Below, one piece after another: positions 8,733 through 16,109 of a DNA stretch of 43,313 bases. Location of the stretch: positions 1 to 43,313 of the forward strand of contig CAMDFR010000022.1 of NCBI GenBank assembly GCA_945897725.1, in the 5' to 3' direction. The position numbers and the translations under genes are program-made. How positions within the stretch are numbered: the first letter of the stretch is position 1; the number at the start of each line of letters is the position of its first letter. This stretch comes from Chitinophaga pinensis (GTDB lineage Bacteria > Bacteroidota > Bacteroidia > Chitinophagales > CAMDFR01). The notes under the pieces are model-generated. The model worked only from the letters and a program-made list of their open reading frames with translations. It had not been told where the DNA came from and searched no databases.

Positions 8733-9875
8733 TTATTTATTCAATTTTTGTAAAGTCGTGATTGATGTGTTGTACAATTTTTCTACTTCTTTCTTGTACT
8801 TACTAACTGCAAATTTATCAATAAATTTTTGATAAGACAGTATAAATGCATCATATTTCTGCTTTTTTTGGTCATCGGAGGCGTTCACTGCTATGTAATA
8901 ATTGTTTTTTACAATTAAAAATTGAGCTTTCAGCATTAGATTGTTGGATGATGCCTTCATCTTTTCCGATTTCAAAGTGCTTCCAAACTGAGCATTGGAG
9001 CGGGCCACTTCGTTAAAAATCCTCTCTCTATCCTCTGGCTTGGCGGCTAATGCATCATCCAACAAACTTTTTGTGATATAATATTTCGAATCTTCTACAA
9101 ATTTTTCGGCCTCATTTTTATAGGTAGAGCTAGGATACCTTTCTTCAAATGCTTTGTATTCTCTGATCACATCCCTATAACGATCCGCTTTTTTGTTGAT
9201 GATACTGAGTTTAGCAAACTTATAATCAGATTTAACAATCATAAAGCTCAAACGCTCGGCCTCATCTATATCCGGAAAATCTCGCATAGCTTGCTTGTAG
9301 GAAAGTGCAGCTGCTCTGTAGTTCTCTGTTTTGTAGTACAAATCAGCAATTGACAAGGCCTTCAACTCTAGCTTTCTCCTAAGTTTGTCAATGATTTTAT
9401 TACAATCGGAAACTTTGGAGCTGTTAGGGAACATGTTGATAAAATACTGGTAGGCCTCAATTCCACGCGCAGTATTGTCTTGCTCTAAATCCACTGTTGG
9501 CGATTGTTTCGAGAAGGATTCTGCATATTTGAACAATGCATCTTCAGCCCATTTGCTTTCAGGATATAATTCAACAAAACGCTTAAAATGATAGGCAGCA
9601 ATCACGTAATTTTTCTCCTGAAACTGTGCATCTGAGTAGTAATAGTATATTTCCTCTGCTCTTTTATCTCCCTTCAGTAATCCAATCAGCTCTTCAAAAA
9701 TAGGTATTGCTTGATAAAACTTTTTTTTCTGATAATACTCAATGGCCTTGCTTAACTTATAATTTAAGTCAGTACTTTTTTGCACCTTGGTATAAGATTC
9801 CTTGCAACCTGCACCTAATATTAAGACAACAAGTAATAATAGGAAAACGGAGTAATAATGATAGATTTTTTTCAC
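8733..9875 (-). CDS. bamD: Outer membrane assembly lipoprotein BamD, extended
   Basis: About 380 residues from a GTG start at 9875. A longer frame could begin at TTG 9884, but that codon is part of a -7 promoter box (TACTTTTG), so the GTG giving VKKIYHYYSV is preferred. The lipobox LGAGC puts the acylated cysteine at residue 24. TPR-like helices follow ('YYQKKKFYQAIPIFEELI', 'FKRFVELYPESKWAEDALF', 'AYQYFINMFPNSS', 'ALSYKQAMRDFPD'), matching the outer membrane beta-barrel assembly factor. BamD proteins are usually 240-300 residues; this one has roughly 100 extra C-terminal residues, including another 'YRDVIREYKAFEERYPSS' repeat. First gene of the bamD-rpoZ-coaC-coaB-porD operon. Confidence 0.88.
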   Translation of the reverse strand: MKKIYHYYSVFLLLLVVLILGAGCKESYTKVQKSTDLNYKLSKAIEYYQKKKFYQAIPIFEELIGLLKGDKRAEEIYYYYSDAQFQEKNYVIAAYHFKRFVELYPESKWAEDALFKYAESFSKQSPTVDLEQDNTARGIEAYQYFINMFPNSSKVSDCNKIIDKLRRKLELKALSIADLYYKTENYRAAALSYKQAMRDFPDIDEAERLSFMIVKSDYKFAKLSIINKKADRYRDVIREYKAFEERYPSSTYKNEAEKFVEDSKYYITKSLLDDALAAKPEDRERIFNEVARSNAQFGSTLKSEKMKASSNNLMLKAQFLIVKNNYYIAVNASDDQKKQKYDAFILSYQKFIDKFAVSKYKKEVEKLYNTSITTLQKLNK

Positions 9876-9881
9876 GGGGTG

Positions 9882-9889
9882 CAAAAGTA
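9882..9889 (-). promoter_or_regulatory. -7 box of the bamD operon (TACTTTTG)
   Basis: TACTTTTG fits TAnnTTTG and is followed after only 6 nt (CACCCC) by the GTG start of bamD, which would place transcription start at or beside the start codon. No convincing TTG -33 element was found. Confidence 0.55.
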
Positions 9890-10105
9890 GTGTTTTTTAG
9901 TCAGTAATGGAGCGAATCTTGAATTATATGTAAATTTATAAAAATATGTATTGATTGTGGATCAGCTATTAGGTCGATAGTTGTCTGTAAAAAATATTTA
10001 TGATATGTCCATTCTAAAATAAATTGATAAAAGTAGCTTTAGCCATCATCCTGCAAATATCGTTTTAATAACGCAGTTATCTCAAAGAGCCCTACGTTAA
10101 AAAGG
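9890..10105. other. Divergent intergenic region, no gene seen
   Basis: About 215 AT-rich bases between the divergent bamD operon and the PLP-enzyme promoter. I see no open frame of note, no tRNA-like fold and no terminator. A small inverted repeat TAAC-GCA-GTTA sits near 10069-10079. Confidence 0.6.
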
Positions 10106-10136
10106 TTGGTTTAATAAAATTTAACACGTAAATTTG
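10106..10136 (+). promoter_or_regulatory. Promoter TTG-N20-TAAATTTG
   Basis: TTG at 10106-10108, a 20-nt spacer and TAAATTTG at 10129-10136 match the Bacteroidota housekeeping promoter. The box ends inside the TTG that would begin the longest frame (10134), which shows that the real start must be downstream at ATG 10176. Confidence 0.75.
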
Positions 10137-10175
10137 CATCAAGAACCAATTTTAAGAAAACCAAAAAATTATTTT

Positions 10176-11441
10176 ATGGATATTTTTGAAAGAATTAAGA
10201 AAAACAGAGGACCACTTGGTCGCTTCTCTTCTGTTGATAATGAATATTTAACTTTCCCAAGACTTGAAGGTGAACTAAGTAGTAGAATGATTTTTAAGGG
10301 GAAAGAAAGAATTGTATGGAGTATAAATAATTACTTGGGACTAGCAAACCATCCTGCAGTGAGAAAAGCAGATGCTGATGCTGCTAAAGATTGGGGACTG
10401 GCTTATCCAATGGGTGCTAGAATCATGAGTGGTAACACTGCCAACCATCTTCTGTTGGAGCAACAATTGGCTGATCACGTTGGGAAAGAACGAGGATTTT
10501 TATTGAATTTTGGATACCAAGGTTGTATGTCTGCTATTGATGCTTTAGTAACAAGACATGATGTAATTGTATATGATGCCGAGTCTCATGCTTGTATCTT
10601 GGATGGTGTTAGATTACATGCTGGACGTCGATTTGTTTTTCAACATAACGATATGGAAAGTTGTGAAAAAATGATTAAACGTGCTTGCGCTTTAGCAGAA
10701 AAACAAGGCGGTGGCGTGATGGTGATTACAGAAGGGGTATTCGGAATGGCAGGTGATATGGGTAAATTGAAAGAAATTGCTGCCCTAAAATCAAAGTATA
10801 AATTTTGCTTTTTTGTAGATGATGCACACGGATATGGACAAATGGGTAAAACAGGCGCTGGAACCGGAGAAGAACAAGATTGTATGGCTGGCATCGATGT
10901 TTACTTTTCGACATTTGCTAAATCAATGGCATGCATAGGGGCATTTATTGCCGGCGACGAAGACATTATTGATTTTTTGAAATATAATACTCGTTCACAA
11001 ATTTTCGCAAAGTCATTGCCAATGCCACTTGTAGTAGGTTTGTTGAAGCGATTAGAAATGCTAAAAACAATGCCCGAGTTGAGAGAAAAATTATGGGAAA
11101 ATACGCATAGATTACAAAAAGGTTTAAAAGAAGCCGGATTTAATATTGGTGTCACAGACACTTGTGTTACTCCTGTGTATCTAACCGGATCCATTCAAGA
11201 ATGTGGAAATATTATTATAGATATTCGTGAAACTTATGGTGTTTTCTGTTCTCCTGTAATGTATCCAGTCATTCCAAAAGGTCAATTAATGTTGCGTTTA
11301 ATTCCAACTGCGATTCATACCGAAAAAGATATTGACGAAACTTTGGCAGCCTTTAAAGCGGTAAAAGAAAAGCTAGAACAAGGATATTATGGCCAAATCA
11401 AATTAATTGAGGTGAGTAGCGATCAGTTCGCATCCTACTAA
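10176..11441 (+). CDS. PLP-dependent alpha-oxoamine synthase (serine palmitoyltransferase-like)
   Basis: 421 residues from ATG 10176; the TTG at 10134 overlaps the promoter box and is rejected. Fold-type I PLP enzyme of the alpha-oxoamine synthase group, which condenses an amino acid with an acyl-CoA. Key residues: His138 in 'DAESHACILDG', Asp216 and His218 in 'VDDAHGYG', and the PLP lysine Lys249 in 'STFAKSM'. The conserved opening 'DIFERIKKNRGPLG' and 'NNYLGLANHP' are typical of the Bacteroidota branch used for sphingolipid or sulfonolipid (capnine-type) long-chain bases. Whether the substrate is serine, cysteate or another amino acid cannot be told here. It is a single-gene unit with its own promoter and terminator. 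KBL/BioF activity is the main alternative. Confidence 0.85.
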   Translation: MDIFERIKKNRGPLGRFSSVDNEYLTFPRLEGELSSRMIFKGKERIVWSINNYLGLANHPAVRKADADAAKDWGLAYPMGARIMSGNTANHLLLEQQLADHVGKERGFLLNFGYQGCMSAIDALVTRHDVIVYDAESHACILDGVRLHAGRRFVFQHNDMESCEKMIKRACALAEKQGGGVMVITEGVFGMAGDMGKLKEIAALKSKYKFCFFVDDAHGYGQMGKTGAGTGEEQDCMAGIDVYFSTFAKSMACIGAFIAGDEDIIDFLKYNTRSQIFAKSLPMPLVVGLLKRLEMLKTMPELREKLWENTHRLQKGLKEAGFNIGVTDTCVTPVYLTGSIQECGNIIIDIRETYGVFCSPVMYPVIPKGQLMLRLIPTAIHTEKDIDETLAAFKAVKEKLEQGYYGQIKLIEVSSDQFASY

Positions 11442-11470
11442 GCAGAGGTAACTCACTACATAAATATAAA

Positions 11471-11500
11471 AACCTGTCCAAATATTGGCAGGTTTTTTTT
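11471..11500 (+). terminator. Rho-independent terminator
   Basis: ACCTG(t)CCAA-ata-TTGGCAGGT followed by a run of T; one bulged T in the left arm. It lies 30 bp after the stop of the PLP enzyme gene. Confidence 0.85.
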
Positions 11501-11829
11501 GTTAAGAAGGTATACCAAGAGTTAAACATTGTATTAAGTTGCGTTGTAGCATTCTGTTAAACACTCTATAAAAGCATGGTCCTACATCCTTTTGTCTCTA
11601 TGATTTGCTTATTTTTCTTTGGGGAAAGTATCGATATTTTCTAATTTTCTTTGGACTGAAAAAGATGCTCGCTATCTTTCCTCACCATCTTTTTTATGTC
11701 CTCCGCTCCTCTATGTCTTGCATTCGAAATTGAGTTTTTTACTGATACGATAGAGCTTTCAAAAAAATCTTTTATTTTACACATAAGTCATTATTTTTAT
11801 AAAAAAAACACAAAAGAATTTTTAGTTGA
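11501..11829. other. Gene-poor intergenic region before dprA
   Basis: About 330 bases with no supported gene. On the minus strand, 11641-11784 is open for 47 codons from an ATG (begins MCKIKDFFESS, ends FQSKEN). Its composition is protein-like (charged helix), but there is no recognisable family or promoter, so I do not call it a gene. The rest is AT-rich; no terminator or clear TAnnTTTG promoter for dprA was found. Confidence 0.5.
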
Positions 11830-12936
11830 ATGACACGCCTTACCGAAGAAACCCGCTACCAAATTGCCTTAACGATGACCCCAGGAGTGGGTGATACAGC
11901 TGCCAAAAACTTATTGAGCTATTGCGGAAGTGCAGAGGCTGTGTTTAAAACACCTAAAACAAAACTTAAAAATATTCCTGGAATTGGAGAGAAAACAGCA
12001 GAGACCATTTGGAAGAAAGATTTTTTTGACAGAGTGGAGGAAGAACTTTTATTTATCGATAAGTATAAAATTGAAGTGTTGTTCTGCACCGATCATGCAT
12101 TCCCAAAACGATTGAAAGAATGCGTAGATAGTCCAGTTCTATTATATTATAGAGGGAATGCCGATCTTAATCAAACAAAAATATTAGGGGTGGTGGGCAC
12201 TAGAAACGCCACTGATTATGGAAAAGTATTTATCAAACAAATGATGACTGACTTAGCCGATCAAAACATTCTTATTCTTAGTGGTCTTGCCTATGGTATA
12301 GATACTATTGCTCATAAAAAGGCATTAGAAAATGGTTTGCAAACAGTTGGCGTATTGGGTCATGGCTTAAATCATTTATATCCTGCTCAAAATAAGACAC
12401 TAGCAAAACAAATGCTAGCCCATGGTGGCTTGCTAACAGAACTCTCTTCCACAAGCCAAATGCTTCCTTCCAATTTTCCACAGAGAAATAGAATTGTTGC
12501 AGGTATGTGTGATGCCTTACTAGTGGTAGAATCTGCCACAAAAGGCGGTGCTTTGATCACAGCAAATATTGCTAATTCATATAACAAGGATGTTTTTGCA
12601 CTGCCGGGTAATGTTTACGATAAGTATTCGCAAGGATGTAATTTTTTAATCAAAACACATAAGGCATATATCGTTGAAAATGCTGAGGATATCTTAGTTT
12701 CTATGAACTGGAGCAATGAAATAATAAAACCTAAGGCTCAAAAACAACTACTTTTAAACTTCAATGCAAAGGAGAAAAAAATTGTTGATATTTTGAAGGA
12801 ACACCCACAATTGGAAATAGATGTTTTAATGAAATTGCTGAAGTCAAATCATTCTGAATATTCCGCAACGTTGTTGGAACTAGAAATGAACGGAGTGATT
12901 GTATCTTTGCCGGGTAAAAGTTATAAGCTTTCTTAA
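11830..12936 (+). CDS. dprA: DNA-processing protein DprA
   Basis: 368 residues. DprA binds incoming single-stranded DNA and loads RecA during natural transformation. Three parts are visible: an N-terminal helix-hairpin-helix region (IPGIGEKTAETIW, 49-61), the Rossmann-like DprA core (VVGTRNATDYGK at 121-132, SGLAYGID at 151-158, FPQRNRIVAG at 216-225, KGGALITA at 238-245) and a C-terminal winged-helix domain (about 305-368). Length and order match the Bacteroidota family. First gene of an apparent operon: the TPR membrane protein follows 11 bp later and a tRNA/rRNA methyltransferase after that. No other competence gene is in the window. Confidence 0.95.
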   Translation: MTRLTEETRYQIALTMTPGVGDTAAKNLLSYCGSAEAVFKTPKTKLKNIPGIGEKTAETIWKKDFFDRVEEELLFIDKYKIEVLFCTDHAFPKRLKECVDSPVLLYYRGNADLNQTKILGVVGTRNATDYGKVFIKQMMTDLADQNILILSGLAYGIDTIAHKKALENGLQTVGVLGHGLNHLYPAQNKTLAKQMLAHGGLLTELSSTSQMLPSNFPQRNRIVAGMCDALLVVESATKGGALITANIANSYNKDVFALPGNVYDKYSQGCNFLIKTHKAYIVENAEDILVSMNWSNEIIKPKAQKQLLLNFNAKEKKIVDILKEHPQLEIDVLMKLLKSNHSEYSATLLELEMNGVIVSLPGKSYKLS

Positions 12937-12947
12937 ATTAGCTCCTT

Positions 12948-15227
12948 ATGTCTAAAAAAAAATTCAAGCATAGTATACAAGAAGAAGAAAGGAATGCCAA
13001 ATCCTTGCCACTAAATGATGGGGTAGAGCAAGCCAAACCAGCTCAGGAAAGCCCAAAATGGTTGCCATATTTTATCCTTTTTTTGTTCGGAACCCTACTG
13101 TATCTGAATACTATTAAAAATGATTATGCGGTAGATGATACACTTGTCGTAACTCAAAATAAATTTACCCAACAAGGTTTCGCTGGGCTATCGAAAATTT
13201 TCACCACGGATGCCTTTGAAGGATTTTTTGGCGAAAGAGGCAAAACCTTGGTTGCTGGCGGGAGATATCGACCTTTGTCCATTGCTTCCTTCGCCATAGA
13301 AATAGGGGTATTTGGAAAGAACAAACCTGAGATTAGTCATTTTATAAATGCATGGTTGTATGGTTGTACTATTGTAGTAATTTACGCTGTCTTGCTTCTT
13401 TTGTTTCCGACCACAACCAAAACAAAAGTTTGGTTCAGTATTCCCTTTCTGGTATGTCTTTTATATGCAGCACATCCAATTCACACTGAAGCTGTGGCGA
13501 ACATCAAAGGAAGAGATGAAATTATGGGGATGTTCTTCTTGATGCTTGCCCTTTTTGGTTGTATAAGATTTGTGATGTCGAACGATATGAAATGGTTGTT
13601 TTTCATGGCCATTGCCTATACGCTTGCGCTTTTATCAAAAGAAAATTCGATTACATTCATTGCTATTTCTTTATTGACCTCATTTGTTTTTCTAAACCCA
13701 AAGAAACATCAGTACATGAAATTATCCTTATTGTACGCCATTCCCACTCTATTGTTTCTCTATATCAGGAGTCATTATACAAGTGCCGCATTAAGTAAGT
13801 TTACGACCGAGATAATGAATGATCCTTTTACTTTTAGCACCTTTAGTCAAAAGTTCGGCACTCTCTTTTATACCTACATTGTCTATCTGAAACTCATTGT
13901 TATTCCTCATCCACTTACCCATGATTATTATCCTTATCAAACCCCAAAGCTCGAATTAACAAGCGCTTTAGCTTTAATTTCCATCGTTGTAAATGGAGCA
14001 TTGTTTCTCTATGCTGTGTATGCTCTATGGAAAAAAAAGGATCCAATAGGCTATGGCATTATGTTTTACTTCATTACATTCTCGATTGTATCGCAGGTTT
14101 TTTTTACGATTGGTACTCCTATGAGCGAAAGATTTATTTTTATTCCTTCACTAGGAATGATTCTCGCCATTGTGTTGTTCTTTCAAAAGATACTGCATAA
14201 AAAGGAAAAGATATTTATATATGGTGTCTTCTCGATCACCTTGTTGTTTTCCATTAAAACGCTCTCAAGAAATCCTGATTGGAAAAATGATTTTACCTTG
14301 TTCACGCATGATGTTGCCGTTTCAGTAAAGAGTGCCAAACTTAATATGGCCACCGGTGGTGCTTTGTTAGACTCCGCAAAGTTTGTTACCGATACAGTGG
14401 AAAGAAATAGAATGATTATGGAGGCAATCGATCATTTGAATGTAGCCGTGGAAATATATGGAGATACAACGATTGATGCAGATGGTAAAATCATTCATAT
14501 CGGTTATGCCAATGCCTACAATCTACTTGGTAATGCCTATTACATGTTAAATCAAGATCTAGAAAATGCGGAAAAATCATACAAGATGGCGGCATACTAC
14601 CAGCCTGGTCATTTTGATGCTTTCCAAAATTTAGTGGTGGTCTACAATGCAGCAGAAAAGTGGAATGAGTCAGTGCCCATCCTTAAGTCATTAATCGAGT
14701 TTAAGCCGGAAGATGCAGGATTCTATTACAAATTGGGGGACGCCTATCAGCATATCTTAAAAGCAGATTCTGCGATTATTTTTTATAAGGAAGCCATCTT
14801 GAGAGACCCTTCTATAGAGGCGGCAGCCAACTATCAAATGGGGATTTGCTATGCACAACAAAAAAATGATCTTGCTACTGCAATGGTCTTTTTTGATAAA
14901 GCTGAAAAGGTCGATCCTGCTTATAAGTCGCAAGTATTGTATCAAATTGGCTTAACCTACGCTAGATATAGAAATGATTTGGTCAATGGTATTAAGTACT
15001 TGTCACAAGCGGTCGCAATGGAACCAGAAAATATTCATTATAATGAAGATTTAGGAGTGTGTTTGGCATTTAGTCATAAACCTGCCGAAGCCATCGAGTA
15101 TTTTAAAAAGTGCTTAAAAATTCAACCTGGATATCAAAATGTGATTGGCAATATTTATAGCGCATACAACGAACTTGGGAAGCCAGATTCGGCTTTGCTA
15201 TTCCGGAATATGCTCATCAAAAAGTAA
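12948..15227 (+). CDS. TMTC-like multi-pass membrane protein with C-terminal TPR repeats
   Basis: 759 residues. A charged ~38-residue N-terminal tail is followed by about ten hydrophobic segments up to residue ~440, then a soluble TPR region to the end. The first loop after TM1 contains 'YAVDDTLVV' and 'GGRYRPLSIASFAIE', and a later segment reads 'AAHPIHTEAVANIKGRDE'. These are the signature segments of the TMTC/GT-C (protein O-mannosyltransferase-like) family, whose acidic first-loop motif is thought to hold the lipid-sugar donor site. TPR units include 'AEKSYKMAAYYQPGHFDAFQ' and 'AIEYFKKCLKIQPG'. A glycosyltransferase role is inference from the family. It is cotranscribed with dprA (11 bp) and the methyltransferase (33 bp). 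Confidence 0.85.
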   Translation: MSKKKFKHSIQEEERNAKSLPLNDGVEQAKPAQESPKWLPYFILFLFGTLLYLNTIKNDYAVDDTLVVTQNKFTQQGFAGLSKIFTTDAFEGFFGERGKTLVAGGRYRPLSIASFAIEIGVFGKNKPEISHFINAWLYGCTIVVIYAVLLLLFPTTTKTKVWFSIPFLVCLLYAAHPIHTEAVANIKGRDEIMGMFFLMLALFGCIRFVMSNDMKWLFFMAIAYTLALLSKENSITFIAISLLTSFVFLNPKKHQYMKLSLLYAIPTLLFLYIRSHYTSAALSKFTTEIMNDPFTFSTFSQKFGTLFYTYIVYLKLIVIPHPLTHDYYPYQTPKLELTSALALISIVVNGALFLYAVYALWKKKDPIGYGIMFYFITFSIVSQVFFTIGTPMSERFIFIPSLGMILAIVLFFQKILHKKEKIFIYGVFSITLLFSIKTLSRNPDWKNDFTLFTHDVAVSVKSAKLNMATGGALLDSAKFVTDTVERNRMIMEAIDHLNVAVEIYGDTTIDADGKIIHIGYANAYNLLGNAYYMLNQDLENAEKSYKMAAYYQPGHFDAFQNLVVVYNAAEKWNESVPILKSLIEFKPEDAGFYYKLGDAYQHILKADSAIIFYKEAILRDPSIEAAANYQMGICYAQQKNDLATAMVFFDKAEKVDPAYKSQVLYQIGLTYARYRNDLVNGIKYLSQAVAMEPENIHYNEDLGVCLAFSHKPAEAIEYFKKCLKIQPGYQNVIGNIYSAYNELGKPDSALLFRNMLIKK

Positions 15228-15260
15228 CATAGTTAAAGCAGCGCAATAATCAATCAAAGA

Positions 15261-16052
15261 ATGGAAAAAATATCAAGCCTACAAAACGGTAGAATCAAAA
15301 ACCTTAAATTGCTTTCAGAAAAATCTTCTGAAAGAAAGGCGAGTGGACTCTTCGTTGTCGAAGGCCTTAAAGAATGTATGATGGCATTGCAAGGGGCATA
15401 TGAAATTGTTGAACTTTATTTCAATGAGCGTTACACAATGAATGAACTTTATCATCTTTATAGCAACAGCAATGTACCCTTGTTTGAATTAACGGATGCG
15501 GTATTCTCTAAGGCTGCATACAGAGAAAGCACTAGTGAGGTCATTGCCTTAATGAAAATGAAAACACATTCCTTGAGTCAATTAAAATTGTCGAACAATC
15601 CATTGCTCATAGCACTCGAAAGTGTTGAAAAACCTGGTAATTTAGGGGCCGTCATCCGAACAATAGATGCGGCAAATGCCGATGCGGTAATTGTTTGTGA
15701 CCCACGCACAGATATCTATAATCCAAACGTGATTAGAAATAGTGTGGGAACTGTTTTCATTAAACAGCTTGCAATCTGTTCGAATGAAGAGCTCTTCCAA
15801 TGGCTACAACTGAAGAAAATAAAGAGTTATGCCGCTGCCCTTACGGCAACACATTTTTATTATCAAACAAATTTAAAAGAACCAACACTACTAATTTTTG
15901 GAACTGAGTCCAACGGTTTATCTCCTTTTTGGTTGGATAAATGCAATGAACAAATTAAGATCCCTATGTTGGGTGAGAATGATTCCTTAAATGTCTCCAA
16001 CTCTGTAGCTATCATGGTTTATGAAGCTAAAAGACAAAGGGACTTTACATAA
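15261..16052 (+). CDS. TrmH/SpoU-family RNA 2'-O-methyltransferase
   Basis: 263 residues. The N-terminal ~100 residues match the SpoU substrate-binding domain ('SGLFVVEGLKECMMAL'). The C-terminal SPOUT domain has motif 1 KPGNLGAVIRT (124-134, with Asn127 and Arg133), motif 2 IFGTESNGL (212-220) and motif 3 SLNVSNSVAIMVYE (242-255). These form the trefoil-knot SAM site of enzymes that methylate ribose 2'-OH in tRNA or 23S rRNA; which RNA is modified cannot be told. Third gene of the dprA operon, closed by a strong terminator 8 bp after the stop. Confidence 0.92.
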   Translation: MEKISSLQNGRIKNLKLLSEKSSERKASGLFVVEGLKECMMALQGAYEIVELYFNERYTMNELYHLYSNSNVPLFELTDAVFSKAAYRESTSEVIALMKMKTHSLSQLKLSNNPLLIALESVEKPGNLGAVIRTIDAANADAVIVCDPRTDIYNPNVIRNSVGTVFIKQLAICSNEELFQWLQLKKIKSYAAALTATHFYYQTNLKEPTLLIFGTESNGLSPFWLDKCNEQIKIPMLGENDSLNVSNSVAIMVYEAKRQRDFT

Positions 16053-16060
16053 GAGCATAA

Positions 16061-16092
16061 AAAAAAGCAATACTGCTAGGTATTGCTTTTTT
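16061..16092 (+). terminator. Bidirectional Rho-independent terminator
   Basis: Perfect 13-bp arms AAAAAAGCAATAC and GTATTGCTTTTTT around a 6-nt loop, between the convergent methyltransferase and metalloprotease genes; T-run on both strands. Confidence 0.92.
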
Positions 16093-16109
16093 TGTAAATA
16101 TTTGAAGCT

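Noticed and set aside
9970..10100. Possible fourth, decayed repeat copy (minus-strand GGGCTCTTTGAGATA near 10090)
   Set aside because: Only one box resembles the family; the hairpins and the closing CGC box are missing.
11641..11784. Minus-strand 47-codon open frame
   Set aside because: Protein-like composition, but no promoter, ribosome-binding site or recognisable family; expected by chance at this base composition.
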